The notes beneath the pieces were generated by a model. That model searched no databases. It saw only the letters and a list, made by a program, of their open reading frames with translations, and was not told the origin of the DNA. The translations under genes were made by a program, and so were the position numbers. From Streptomyces sp. NBC_01446 (GTDB lineage: Bacteria > Actinomycetota > Actinomycetes > Streptomycetales > Streptomycetaceae): a stretch of 64,000 nucleotides of DNA. Every line of letters starts with the position of its first letter. The first letter of the stretch is position 1. The DNA lies in contig NZ_JAPEPO010000001.1 of assembly GCF_026340095.1 (NCBI RefSeq), positions 7,584,501 through 7,648,500 on the forward strand. Direction: 5' to 3'. Shown here in pieces: positions 8,058 to 17,039 of this stretch.

Positions 8058-9395
8058 ATGACCCGCTCTCAGATGCTCCTGGGCATGCAGTTCACCAGCG
8101 GCTACGGGGCCGAACCCGGCGCATGGCGACTGCCCGGCGTGAACCTGTCCAGCTACACCGACATGGACCAGTTCGTGCGGTACTCGCAAGCGGCCGAGCG
8201 CGGCAAGATCCAGCTGCTGTTCATCGCGGACACCCCTGTCCTGGACGTGGACCTCGAAGACCAGGCACCGCACTTCCCGATCGACCCCCTGCTGGTCCTG
8301 ACCGCCATCGCGCGCGAGACCGAGCGGATCGGCCTGGTGGCCACCGCCTCCACCACCTTCAACGAGCCCTACAACCTGGCCCGCCAGTTCAAGGCCCTGG
8401 ACGTGATCAGCCGCGGCCGGGCCGGCTGGAACGCGGTCACCACCTCCGACCCCGCCGCGGCGGCGAACTTTGGCCGCGAGATTCCTCCACGCGCGGAGAA
8501 GTACGAGCGCGCCCATGAGGTCGTCCAGATCGTGCAAGGGCTGTGGGGCAGCTGGGAGAAAGATGCGTGGCTGCGCGACGTGGCAGGCAAGCGGTTCGCC
8601 GACATGGACAAGATCCAGCCGGTCAACCTGCAGGGGCGTCACGTCGCCTCCCGAGGTCCGCTGCCCATCCCGCCCTCCGAGCAGGGCCAGCCAGTCGTCT
8701 TCCAGGCGGGCGGCGGCGGATACGGCCTGGAACTGGCGGGCCGGTACGCCAACGGCGTCTACGCCAACCCGATGACCATCGAGGACGGCATCGCCCAGCG
8801 CAACGCCCTGCGGGATGCCGCGAAGCGCGCCGGACGCGACCCGGACGAGGTGAAGATGCTCGCCGGCTTCATGCCGACCATCGCCGCCTCCCGACGGGCC
8901 GCACTCGACCGACGGCGCTTCCTGGACGAGTCCGTCGACCTGCGTCAGCGCGTGCGCTACCTCGGTGCAATGATCGGCCTGCCGCTCGGCTATGGGCAGA
9001 TCGACGAGCCGCTGACCGCGCGCCAGCTCGCCGACGCCACGCCCAGCCCGCATGATCCGCGCTCCGCTCGTGCCCTTGAGGTGGCTCGGGAGGGTTGGGC
9101 CCTGCGCGATGTACTCGCGCACGGTGTCATCGACTACCACCCCGTTGTCGCCGGTACGGCCGCCGACGTGGCCGACCACATGCAGGAGTGGTTCGAGGCG
9201 GGCGCCGCCGACGGCTTCTCCCTGGCAATCGACGGCTACCACGACGGTGTCGACGCCTTCGTAGACCAGGTCGTCCCCCTCCTGCAGGAACGCGGCCTGT
9301 TCCACCTCGACTACGAAGGCCCCACCCTGCGTGACCACCTCGGCGCCCCCGCCCAGTACGGGCTCGACCCCCGACTCACAGAATCGGCCCAGTGA
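8058..9395 (+). CDS. FMN-dependent monooxygenase, NtaA/SnaA/DszA family
   Basis: A 445-residue luciferase-like monooxygenase of the large NtaA/SnaA/DszA group. Characteristic stretches are LLFIADTPVLDVD, LVATASTTFNEPYNLARQF, ISRGRAGWNAVTTSDPAAAANFG and PVVFQAGGGGYGLELAG. Such enzymes use FMNH2 from a partner reductase to oxidise sulfur-, nitrogen- or carbon-rich compounds. The ATG at 8058 is preferred over the GTG at 8052 because GAAGGGG (8046-8052) is then well placed. The stop overlaps the start of the flavin reductase by one base, giving translational coupling. Transcription probably starts at the operator-covered promoter at 7973-8002. Confidence 0.92.
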   Translation: MTRSQMLLGMQFTSGYGAEPGAWRLPGVNLSSYTDMDQFVRYSQAAERGKIQLLFIADTPVLDVDLEDQAPHFPIDPLLVLTAIARETERIGLVATASTTFNEPYNLARQFKALDVISRGRAGWNAVTTSDPAAAANFGREIPPRAEKYERAHEVVQIVQGLWGSWEKDAWLRDVAGKRFADMDKIQPVNLQGRHVASRGPLPIPPSEQGQPVVFQAGGGGYGLELAGRYANGVYANPMTIEDGIAQRNALRDAAKRAGRDPDEVKMLAGFMPTIAASRRAALDRRRFLDESVDLRQRVRYLGAMIGLPLGYGQIDEPLTARQLADATPSPHDPRSARALEVAREGWALRDVLAHGVIDYHPVVAGTAADVADHMQEWFEAGAADGFSLAIDGYHDGVDAFVDQVVPLLQERGLFHLDYEGPTLRDHLGAPAQYGLDPRLTESAQ

Positions 9396-9901
9396 TGCCC
9401 ACCACCCCGACCATCGACACCCCGACCGCGCAGGCGTTCCGTAACGCGATGGCCGCTGTCGCCTCCCCGGTCGCCATCGTCACGACGATGGACGGCCACC
9501 GGCCGCACGGCACCACGGTCAGCGCCTTTGCCTCCCTGTCCCTGACACCGCCCATGGTCGTGGTGTCGCTGGACAACCGCTCCCAGCTGCTGGCGCTCAT
9601 CCGCCGCACCGGCCGCTTCGGCCTCAACATCCTGGGCACGCACCAGGACGGCCTGGCCGCATCCTTCGCTCGCTCGGGACGGGACAAGTTCGACAACGTC
9701 ATCTGGTCGCCGAGCGAGGATCTCCCGCGCCTGCCGGGCTCGGCGGCCTGGATAGCCGCCGAGGTCGACGAGTACGTCCGTGCTGGGGACCACACCGTCC
9801 TGCTCGCCCGCGTGGTCACCGCCGAGCAGGGCGAGGAAAGCCTGAGCCCGCTCACGTACCACCGGCGCGCTTTCGGGACCCACGCGCCGCTTCGATCCTG
9901 A
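9395..9901 (+). CDS. Flavin reductase (HpaC/NtaB-like) partner of the monooxygenase
   Basis: A 168-residue flavin-reductase-domain protein. It has the family features FRNAMAAVASPVAIVTT, GTTVSAFASLSLTPPMVVV and RFGLNILGTHQDGLAASFA. It reduces FMN with NAD(P)H and feeds the monooxygenase encoded immediately upstream. The ATG at 9395 shares a base with the upstream TGA. A strong hairpin follows at 9928, so this is the last gene of a two-gene operon. Confidence 0.92.
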   Translation: MPTTPTIDTPTAQAFRNAMAAVASPVAIVTTMDGHRPHGTTVSAFASLSLTPPMVVVSLDNRSQLLALIRRTGRFGLNILGTHQDGLAASFARSGRDKFDNVIWSPSEDLPRLPGSAAWIAAEVDEYVRAGDHTVLLARVVTAEQGEESLSPLTYHRRAFGTHAPLRS

Positions 9902-9927
9902 CTCCGCTCGGTTCGTGTCGGGACAGT

Positions 9928-9959
9928 GAGAGGGCATCCGTCATGGCGAATGCCCTCTC
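9928..9959 (+). terminator. Hairpin terminator of the monooxygenase operon
   Basis: A perfect 10-base stem (GAGAGGGCAT / ATGCCCTCTC) with a 12-base loop is followed by GTTT, 26 bases after the reductase stop. Confidence 0.75.
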
Positions 9960-10126
9960 GTTTGCGTCGTGTCACCGGATGGCTGCGCTCGTGCAGCATC
10001 GCCGCTCGCGACAGCAGGGTGTGACGCCCGCCGATCGTGGAGCCCCGCTCACCTGCGACGAGATGGGGAGGGGCCCCAACCCTGACGGTGTTGTGAGCGG
10101 CCTCATGCGGGGCTGTCCACGGCGTC

Positions 10127-10272
10127 GGGGACACGCAGGCGGGCCACGACGTCGATGCATGCAGGCCGATCGCCGGCCTGGCCGGCGGTGAGAACGAGTG
10201 CCAACGGTCGGCAGCGGCTGTAGGCGGCGGAGAGGCTGATCTCTGTGGTCAGTTCGCCACGGGACCGGCCGC
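10127..10272 (-). mobile_element. IS5-family transposase relic
   Basis: The frame reads GRSRGELTTEISLSAAYSRC followed by RPLALVLTAGQAGDRP, a degenerate copy of the GRSRGGLTTKIHL...LTAGQ block of Streptomyces IS5-type transposases. Only about 48 codons are recognisable. No ends were seen. The flanks (9960-10126 and 10273-10358) hold no other gene. Confidence 0.65.
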
Positions 10273-10358
10273 GTCTCACAAGCGCAATACCTGTGCACTC
10301 TCTCGTCGTCTGAGCCGTTGGCCCACACGGCCGCCAGCGCTGCAGGGCTGACTGCGTG

Positions 10359-11195
10359 TCAACGATGGTTAGCGGGCCAAGGCCCGCGGATCGGCCGTCG
10401 CGGGACCGGAACGGCTGTCCGAGTGCCGGTTTCCAGCGTGGCGTCGACGATGATGCCGTGGTCGGGCGAGAGGGAGCAGGCGGGATCGGTTCGGGCGGCG
10501 TCACCGGTCAGGGCGTAGGCCTGGCAGCGGCAGCCGCCGAAGTCCTTGCTCCGGAGGTCGCAGGTTTGGCAGGGGGAGGGCATCCACTGCGTGCCACGGA
10601 AGCGGTTGAAGGCTGGCGAGTGCTTCCAGAGCCAAGACAGGGGTTGGTCGAAGGCGTTCGGGGCGTCGAGGTCTGGGAGAGAGGCTGCGGCAGGACAGGG
10701 AAGCGCGGTGCCGTCGGGGGCGATGGTGAGGGACACTGCGCCCCAGCCCCCCATGCACGGCTTCGGCTTACCGGAGAAGTAGTCCGGCTCCACCCAGGTG
10801 ATGTCGATGGCGCCGTCGAGACTCTTGCGCCAGCTGTCAATGACCGTGTTGGCATGGGTGAGTTGATCGCGCGTGGGCATGAGAGTTGCGCGGTTGAGCA
10901 GTCCCCATCCGTAGAATTGGGCGTTGGCCAGCTCGATCCGGTCCGCCTGCCAGTCCACGGCGAGTTGCATGATGGCGTCGATCGCGTCGAGATTTTCGTG
11001 ATGCAGCACGACGTTGAGGCCCAGAGGCAGACCGCGCTCCTTGATGAGCCGCGCCGCCGCCTTCTTATCCTCGAATGAGGGATGGCCGGCGATCTTGTCG
11101 GAGCTGGCTGGGTCGGAGTGCTGGACGGAGAGCTGCACGCTGTGCAGGCCGGATGCAGTGAGTGCTGTGAGGCGTTCGGGTATGAGGTCGAAGCG
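10359..11195 (-). pseudogene. pqqE: PqqE radical-SAM protein, N-terminally truncated
   Basis: About 275 codons match the C-terminal two thirds of PqqE, the radical-SAM enzyme that crosslinks Glu and Tyr of PqqA in pyrroloquinoline quinone synthesis. Visible are GLHSVQLSVQHSD, DRIELANAQFYGWGLLNRA, EPDYFSGKPKPCMGGWG and the SPASM cysteines in PSPCQTCDLRSKDFGGCRCQ. The N-terminal CxxxCxxC cluster motif that makes the radical is gone. In its place the frame runs into a transposase relic. No pqqA, B, C or D is present in the window. It cannot be functional as written. Confidence 0.85.
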
Positions 11196-11456
11196 TGGAG
11201 TCGGATGAGGTTGAGGGCGCTGGTGGTGTGGTCGAGGTGGGTCTTGGCAAAGGGTGCGGTAGCGTGCTCGGCGCAGGCCGGTGGTGTGGGTGGCCTGGCG
11301 GATGGCGCCCTCGATCCCGGCGCGGAGCCCATAGTAGCGTTGCCAGGTTCCGCCCTGTTGCTGGGCGCGGGCGGTGCGGATGGCCTCGGTGAGCTCACGG
11401 GGGTAGAGGCTGAGCTGGCGGCCCTTTTGGACGACGTCGTTCCAGGTGGCGCTGGT
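11196..11456 (-). mobile_element. DDE transposase C-terminal relic
   Basis: The frame reads RQLSLYPRELTEAIRTAR, then YYGLRAGIEGAIRQATHTTG and LRRARYR. After a frameshift near 11252 it continues AKTHLDHTTSALNLIRLHA. This is the C-terminus of an IS1182/IS4-like actinobacterial transposase (YxxRAGIEG motif); family assignment is tentative. It separates the truncated pqqE from a truncated M81 peptidase on the opposite strand. Confidence 0.7.
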
Positions 11457-11465
11457 CTTTCCGGT

Positions 11466-11756
11466 CGGACAGACGGCTCGCCGTTCCACACCCTCGCCGA
11501 CTTCAGAGGCCCGGCCGAGGGCGGGCTCGGCATCGACCCGCGCACGTACGACCTGGTCGTCGTCAAGCTCGGCTACCTGGAGAGGGAGTTGCACGATATG
11601 GCCGCCGATTGGCTGCTCGCGCTCACGCCCGGCGGCTTCGACCAGGACCTGCTGCGCCTGGGCCACCACCGGGTGGAGCGCCCGCTGTACCCGTTCGACG
11701 AGGAGGCCTACGAGGCCGGGACGGACGGCCCCGACCTCACGCCGGTCCTCCTCTAG
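11466..11756 (+). pseudogene. M81 (MlrC-type) metallopeptidase C-terminal fragment
   Basis: The frame carries DGSPFHTLADFRG, IDPRTYDLVVVKLGYLE and LLALTPGGFDQDLLRLGHH, the end of M81-family microcystinase C-like peptidases. Everything upstream of 11466 on this strand is transposase sequence of the opposite strand, so the first roughly 390 codons, including metal ligands, are missing. It ends 8 bases before the convergent dehydratase gene. Confidence 0.7.
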
Positions 11757-11763
11757 CGGCGGC

Positions 11764-12594
11764 TCAACCCATCCACTGTGCCTCGTACTTGGCGTACGTC
11801 CCGTCGTGCGTTGCCAGATGCACGAACTGGGTCACGTACTCCTGGAAGTCCCGGTCGCCGCGCGGCGTCGCATACGCCTTCTCCGCGAACGTGAACGGCT
11901 TGTCGGGGTGGATCGAGCACAGCTCGGGGTGGAGCTTGGACTGGTAGAGCGTCTCGCTCGCGTCGGTCATCATCACGTCCGCCCGGCCCGCCACGATCTC
12001 GTCGAAGATCGTGGTGTTGTCCGGGTGGACCTTGATGGTGGCCTGCTTGATGTTGGCGCGGGCGAACTGCTCGTTCGTGCCACCCGGGTTGACGATCACC
12101 GTCGTCCCGGCCTGGTCGATGTCCTTGAGCGTCTGGTACTTGTTCTTGTCCGCGCAGCGCACGATCGGCGTCTTGCCATCCTCGCGGGTCGGCTCGCTGA
12201 AGTACACCTGGCGGGCGCGGGGCAGGGTGATCGAGACGCCGCCGACGCCGATGTCGCACTTCCCGGCCGACAGGTCCGTCGTCAGGTTCGCCCACGTGGT
12301 GTCCACGAAGCGGGCCTTGGCGTCCAGGCTCTTCGCGAGGTCCTGAGCCATGTCGATGTCGATGCCGCTGTACGAACCGTCCTTCGGGTCCTTGTACGTG
12401 AACGGCCGGTAGTCGCCCGTGGTGCACACGCGCAGCACCCCCGACTTCGGCACGGCGTCCAGCAGGCTCTCCTGCTGCTTCTTCGCGGGCCGGTTCGCCG
12501 CTGTGGGCGCGGCCGGCGCGGCGGCGGTCAGGGCCAGCAGGCAGACCAGGGCGGACAGGGTGGCGGCACGTTGCTTGGACGCGCGGCGGCTCAT
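11764..12594 (-). CDS. Exported cyclohexadienyl (arogenate/prephenate) dehydratase, PheC-like
   Basis: A 276-residue periplasmic-binding-protein fold (SBP type 3) with a cleavable leader (about residues 1-33; no lipobox seen). It matches Pseudomonas PheC closely: VLRVCTTGDYRPFTY, GIDIDMAQDLAKSL, DGKTPIVRC, TVIVNPGGTNEQFARANI, HPDNTTIFDEIV and LHPELCSIHPDKPF. PheC converts prephenate to phenylpyruvate and arogenate to phenylalanine outside the cytoplasm. Plain amino-acid binding proteins lack the DGKTPI and NPGGTNE blocks together, so an enzyme is more likely. The ATG at 12594 follows GAGGAG. It converges with the M81 fragment; a function of secreted dehydratase in this organism is unknown. 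Confidence 0.82.
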   Translation of the reverse strand: MSRRASKQRAATLSALVCLLALTAAAPAAPTAANRPAKKQQESLLDAVPKSGVLRVCTTGDYRPFTYKDPKDGSYSGIDIDMAQDLAKSLDAKARFVDTTWANLTTDLSAGKCDIGVGGVSITLPRARQVYFSEPTREDGKTPIVRCADKNKYQTLKDIDQAGTTVIVNPGGTNEQFARANIKQATIKVHPDNTTIFDEIVAGRADVMMTDASETLYQSKLHPELCSIHPDKPFTFAEKAYATPRGDRDFQEYVTQFVHLATHDGTYAKYEAQWMG

Positions 12595-12718
12595 CGCGGC
12601 TCCTCGGCAAGAGATCGGTGCAGGGTGAAGAGATCACTCAGGGGCACACCCTGACAGAAGAGTTCGCGCAGGTGAAGAAGGTGTCCACGGGTCGGGAACG
12701 GGGAGCAGCGGCGGCAGA

Positions 12719-13018
12719 ATGACGCGCATGACACACCTGCACGCACCGTTCGGCCCCTGGCAACCGGCACCGCTGACCGAGGTCGTGGCGCGGTTCGAAG
12801 GGCTCGGCGTGCCCTGGTGGGTGGCCGGAGGGTACGCGATCGAGCTGGCGGCCGGCCGACGGCTGCGCGCTCCACCACAAGGCCAAGGCCCCCGGCCCAA
12901 GGGCGAACTGGACTTCGGAGCGGCGCTGCCGGCCCTCATCCCGGGGCAGCGCCACTGGCTCGGCGACGCGCTCGCCACGACGTACAGGGACGACCATCCC
13001 TGGATGGGCGGCTGCGCG
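12719..13018 (+). pseudogene. Nucleotidyltransferase-domain protein, internally deleted
   Basis: Starts like the aminoglycoside-adenylyltransferase-like family (FGPWQPAPLTEVVARFEGLG, PWWVAGGYAIELAAGR). It then jumps, near 12865, to the family C-terminus (PRPKGELDFGAALPALIPGQ, RHWLGDALATTY). The central segment with the catalytic aspartates is gone, and HHKAK lies in another frame, so there is also a frameshift. Intact relatives are about 190-200 residues. Confidence 0.65.
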
Positions 13019-13028
13019 GCTGACCTGT

Positions 13029-14220
13029 TCACGCCGAGGCGAGCCACAGTTCGGGGCCGAACACCTCGTAGTGGATGTCGGCCGCCGCCACACCCTTACC
13101 GAGCAGCTGCTCGCGCACCGCGCGCATGAAGGGCAGGGGGCCGCAGAGGTAGGCGCGGGTGCCGGGGGCGACCGACACGTCGGTGAGGTCGGCCCTGCCG
13201 GTGCGGCGGCGCGAACCGGGCTCCTCGTACCAGAAGTAGCTTGTGGCGTCCGGGAGTTAGGCGGCGAGCGCCTCGTGCGCGGCGCGCAGCGCGTGCGTGC
13301 CGGGGGAGCGGTCGGCGTGCACGAGGTGACGGGACCCTCGTGCCGCGCGTCCACCAGCTCTTCCAGCACGGCCAGCACCGGGGTGCAGCCGATGCCCGCG
13401 GAGGCGAGCAGCAGGGGCGCGCCGTCGGCCGCCAGGACGAGGCCGCCGTACGGGGCCGAGACCCGCAGCAGGTCGCCCTCGCGCACATGCCCGTGCAGAT
13501 GCCGCGAGACCTCGCCGTCGGGCGTCGTGCCCGTCCCGCGCACCCGCTTCACCGTGATCGAGCGGGTCGCCGCGGAGGGCGCCCCCGTCAGGCCGTACTC
13601 GCGTATCTGCCGGGCGCCGTGGGCAAGTTCGACCTGTACGGACACGCACTGTCCCGCGCGGAATGCGAGGGTCGGGCGGCCGTCGGCCGGACGCAGCAGG
13701 GGCGACGCGACGTCAGGCGTCTCCTCGGCGCGGGACACGACCTCCCACTCCTGCCACCCGTCCCCGCCGACCGCGCCCCGTTCCGTGTAGAGGCGCTCCT
13801 CGATGGTGACGAGGGCGTTCGCCATCAGCCAGTACACCTCGTCCCAGGCGCTGGCATCTCCGGCGTGACCGCGTCGCCGAGCACCTGGGCGATGGCCGCG
13901 AAGAGGTGCCGGTGCACCACGGGGTACTGGTCGGGGCGCACGCCGAGGGGGCGTACTTGTGCACGATGCGTAGGAGCATCACGTCGGGCCGGTCGTGCGG
14001 GTGCTCCGCTCCACCAGATACGTGGCGAACGCGGCGATGGAACCGCGAGGGCCTGGCGCTGGGTGCTGGCCGCCTGGTTGCCGCGGTTGAACAGGTCGCG
14101 CAGCAATTCGGGGTGGGCGGCGAACAGCTGCTCGTAGAACAGCCCGCTGATGTCCTCGATGGCGGCACCGACGGCGGGGAGGGTGGCGCGGACGACGGCG
14201 ACCGACTGGGTGGCGAGCAT
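13029..14220 (-). pseudogene. Flavohaemoglobin (nitric oxide dioxygenase), multiply frameshifted
   Basis: Near full length (about 397 codons) but spread over several frames. The globin start MLATQSVAVVRATLPAVG and FYEQLFAAHPELLRDLFNRG begins at 14220 after AAGGAG. Then SIAAFATYLVER, IVHKYAPLGVRPDQYPVVHR with its proximal-histidine region, EERLYTERGAVGGDGW, REYGLTGAP and LLLASAGIGCTPVLA (FAD/NAD domains) follow in changing frames. The end YLCGPLPFMRAVREQLL...FGPELWLASA stops at 13029-13031. At least four frame changes are needed. An intact version would oxidise NO to nitrate; this copy cannot. Confidence 0.85.
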
Positions 14221-14236
14221 CGGCGGGACTCCTTAA

Positions 14237-14767
14237 TTGGATTCGTGTTTGAGCGTGTGGGTGGTGCGCAGATACGGGCTCGAGTTCGCCAAGGCCCTCC
14301 AACTGCTCACTGAAGGACAGGAGTTCGGGCCCGGCGGTGCGCTGTGTCGGGCCGCCCTTGCCCTCGCCCTCGCCCGTACGGACCCGGAGGCCGCGCAAGG
14401 CGTGGTGCTCCCGCGGAACGGGGCGTCCGTGGCGCACGACGCCTGGGCCGAGGCCTGGCGGAGTCACGCACAGGCGGAGCCGCTGCGCCGGGAGGGCGGC
14501 GGCCCGCTGGAGGTCGCGGCGGAGGAGGCGAGGTGGGCCCTGCGCGCCCACGACGACGCGGCGGCCGCCGCGTGCACCGCCGAACTGGCGGCGGACATCG
14601 CGGCGGCCTGCGGCCGCACGGCTCTCGCGGTCGAACTGCTGTGCAGTGGCGATGCGTTGCGCGACGGTCACCGCAGCGGCGCCGCCTACTGCGCACCGGT
14701 GCCCCGCCGCTGCGAGACGGCGCTGCGCGACGTCGTCGGGGCCGAGGCCGAGCGCACTACCGCGTGA
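14237..14767 (+). CDS. Hypothetical protein, possibly a 5'-truncated remnant
   Basis: A 176-codon frame rich in Ala and Arg (ARTDPEAAQGVVLPRNGASV, EEARWALRAHDDAAAAA). I do not recognise a family. The only upstream start is a TTG without ribosome site, inside the flavohaemoglobin promoter. Coding-like third-position GC and the decayed setting suggest the end of a longer gene. It may also be chance. Confidence 0.3.
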   Translation: MDSCLSVWVVRRYGLEFAKALQLLTEGQEFGPGGALCRAALALALARTDPEAAQGVVLPRNGASVAHDAWAEAWRSHAQAEPLRREGGGPLEVAAEEARWALRAHDDAAAAACTAELAADIAAACGRTALAVELLCSGDALRDGHRSGAAYCAPVPRRCETALRDVVGAEAERTTA

Positions 14768-14791
14768 CGCCAGGCGCGTGGCCAGCACGGG

Positions 14792-14929
14792 TCAGAGCAG
14801 AAAACCCGCGGGGAATGGGTCGGTCGGGTCGAGACGGAACTGCGAGGTCCCGGTGACCCAGGCTCGGCCGGTGATGGACGGCAGCACCGCGGGGTGCGTC
14901 CCGACCGTCGTCTCGCCCAGCACGACCCC
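14792..14929 (-). pseudogene. Proline racemase-family C-terminal fragment
   Basis: About 46 codons read LGETTVGTHPAVLPSITGRA and then WVTGTSQFRLDPTDPFPAGF, the C-terminus of proline racemase/4-hydroxyproline epimerase. The rest of the roughly 330-residue enzyme, including its catalytic cysteines, is absent. Bases 14930-15118 hold nothing I can assign. Confidence 0.7.
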
Positions 14930-15118
14930 CGCCCCACGACCACCCTGATGCCCCCAGAGCCACACGTTCAGGCGACAGCAACACGGACACCAGCCCACAT
15001 GCCGCCCTCTTAGCGATCAGACGGCTCGAAATGTCGATGCGAACTGACAACGCTGGGCACCGGGTCGTCGTCCGCGTGGGCGGCGCTGGCCGGTGCGGAT
15101 TCGGTTGACGTCGAGTGA

Positions 15119-16345
15119 TCAGTCAAGGTCCGCGAGGTGGTCGGCGGCGCCCCCGTGCCACTCGATCATGAACAGGGTGGCGTCGTCGCTGGTGTGCCCG
15201 CCCCGTTCCGCCTTCAGCGTGTGAGAGAGCCAAGTCAGATCCGCCCGCACCCCGCCTGACGACTCCTCCGCCAGGCGGTCGACGCACTGGATGAGACGCT
15301 CCTCACCGAACGGCTCCTCGCCGGCGACGTGTTCCTCGATGATGCCGTCGGTGTAGCACAGCACCCGGTCGCCCGGCTGGAGCATGTGCTGTCTGATCCG
15401 GGGCTGCTCACCGCCGAAGCCGACGGGCAGTGTTGTTGCGCTCTCCAGCTGCCGCACGACCCGGCCACCGCGGATCAGCAGCGGCGCGGGGTGGCCCGCG
15501 TTGACCAGCTCCATCTCACCGGTGGCGATGTTGAGGTGCATCAGCTGCGCCGTGACGAAGTGGTCGGGCCCGAACTGCCGGGAGATGGCATCGTCCATGT
15601 ACCCGTACTTCTCCTCCAGGCTGACGAACACGCGCCGGGCGTGCCGGTAGGCGCCGATGGCGACGGTCGCCATCACGGCGGCGTCCAGGCCGTGACCCAT
15701 CGCGTCGATCACGGCCGCGTGCAGGATGTTTTCGTTGAGGGCGTAATCGAAGCTGTCGCCGGCGACGCGGTAGGCGGGCTCCAGGATGCCGGCCACCGCG
15801 ACCTGCGAAACGGTCATCGTCAACGGCGGCAGCAGGCTCCACTGGATCTCCGCGGACACGCTCATCGGCTCCCGGCGCCGGGCCAGGAAGAACTGGTCGG
15901 TGTAGGAGTTCTTGGTGATCAGCATGTCGGCGACCAGGCCGGCGAGCCGGCGCAGCAGCCGCCGGTCGTCGTCGCTGACAGTATCCAGGGTCAAGGCCAT
16001 CACACCGACCTGGTCGCTGCCGTCCAGCAGCGGCAGGTACATCCGCACGCCGCCCTGGGCCTGCGGCACCTCGACGACATCCGCGCGCAGGAACGCCCGG
16101 CCGGCGGGGGAACCGACCACCGGCTGGGGCTGGCCGACGTGCAGCTTCCTGCCCGGCAGCGGCACCAGCAACTCCTGCGCGTAGTCCTGGAGCAGGATGG
16201 AGACGTCACGGCCGCCAAACCTGACCACCTCCTCCGCGATCAGCGGAGCGATCAACTGCGGCGGCATCAGCCGTGCCCTGTCCAGCAGCACGCCGAGCAG
16301 CCGCTCGCCGAAACCCTCCGACCGGTCCACGCTCTCCTCAGCCAT
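15119..16345 (-). CDS. SpoIIE/RsbU-type PP2C serine phosphatase with N-terminal sensor
   Basis: A 408-residue cytoplasmic phosphatase. The first ~190 residues look like a GAF-type sensor (VRMYLPLLDGSDQVGVMALT). The PP2C_SIG domain follows, with AGDSFDYAL, VIDAMGHGLDAAVMA, LVNAGHPAPLLIRGG and LCYTDGIIEEH. Family members dephosphorylate anti-sigma-factor antagonists. The start at 16345 is preferred over an upstream TTG at 16399 because no ribosome site precedes the latter; the GGAGG for 16345 is rather distant. No antagonist or anti-sigma gene is adjacent. Confidence 0.85.
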   Translation of the reverse strand: MAEESVDRSEGFGERLLGVLLDRARLMPPQLIAPLIAEEVVRFGGRDVSILLQDYAQELLVPLPGRKLHVGQPQPVVGSPAGRAFLRADVVEVPQAQGGVRMYLPLLDGSDQVGVMALTLDTVSDDDRRLLRRLAGLVADMLITKNSYTDQFFLARRREPMSVSAEIQWSLLPPLTMTVSQVAVAGILEPAYRVAGDSFDYALNENILHAAVIDAMGHGLDAAVMATVAIGAYRHARRVFVSLEEKYGYMDDAISRQFGPDHFVTAQLMHLNIATGEMELVNAGHPAPLLIRGGRVVRQLESATTLPVGFGGEQPRIRQHMLQPGDRVLCYTDGIIEEHVAGEEPFGEERLIQCVDRLAEESSGGVRADLTWLSHTLKAERGGHTSDDATLFMIEWHGGAADHLADLD

Positions 16346-16800
16346 GACCCGTCTCGCCACCTCCTCCCGCCACCCATGCCGCTCACCGCCTTCACACAAG
16401 ATGACCTGGAAAGCCGCCTGCGCGGCCTATTACGCCATGTGCGGCATGTCAGATGTCACCACACGCTGTCACGGTGATCGCGGCCCCAGGGACGCACTCA
16501 GCCTGTGGCACTGCCTCACCGCTTAATCCTGAGCATTACTTCAAAGGATCCACACCCAACTGCATTCGCCTCGGGCGCGAACACTCGAACTCCACTTGGG
16601 ACCGGCATTCCCTCACGCTCGCTTCCGATGTCAGCAGCGATGGCCAGCGCGCCCAGAGCGTCGTCGATGGCACTGACGACCAGCGCGCTCAGGAGCCGGC
16701 CCTTGCTCCAAGCGGCCGCAACGACGAAAAGCACGGCCTTTGGCAGGCGTCGGGCGAGCCGGTGAGGTGAGTCAAAGGCGGGAGCGCATCGGCACACCGC
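16346..16800. other. No gene recognised
   Basis: About 450 bases between the phosphatase start and a transposase tail. It presumably contains the phosphatase promoter. Open frames here show no family resemblance. Confidence 0.5.
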
Positions 16801-16926
16801 GCGTTCACGCCGTCGTGTGTCGAGGCGGGGGATCTGCCCCGGATCGGCGATCGGCTCCAGCAAGGGGTGCAGCGGGCGGGCGTTCGCGATGCCCTGATGG
16901 GGCCGATGGGAGTTGTTTTGCCGCAC
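16801..16926 (-). mobile_element. Integrase-type transposase tail relic
   Basis: The frame reads NSHRPHQGIANARPLHPLLE and continues into DTRRRER, the C-terminal HRPHQG block of Streptomyces integrase-core (IS3/IS481-like) transposases. The rest is missing. The same family recurs at 23952-24595, 30385-30870 and 58576-58872. Confidence 0.65.
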
Positions 16927-16968
16927 CGCTGATCAGAGCGATCGATGTGTTGCCACTACACACTGACA

Positions 16969-16991
16969 GGGGCGGCGTCATCCGCCGCCCC
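16969..16991 (-). terminator. Hairpin downstream of the 937-residue phosphatase gene
   Basis: A perfect 9-base stem GGGGCGGCG / CGCCGCCCC with a 5-base loop lies 48 bases past the stop at 17040. No T-tract follows. Confidence 0.6.
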
Positions 16992-17039
16992 GCTCTCGGC
17001 CACTGGTTCCTTCTGGAGCGCCGCTGCGTTCCCGTGCGT

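Noticed and set aside
10359..11669. A working PQQ biosynthesis gene or a novel radical-SAM fusion
   Set aside because: The CxxxCxxC cluster motif is absent and the N-terminal part is a transposase tail with a frameshift, so this is a scar rather than a designed fusion.
14237..14767. A confident new gene
   Set aside because: Only a TTG start without ribosome site, no family match, and a surrounding graveyard; kept as a low-confidence entry.
16346..16399. N-terminal extension of the 15.1-kb phosphatase from a TTG at 16399
   Set aside because: No ribosome site precedes the TTG; the ATG at 16345 fits better.
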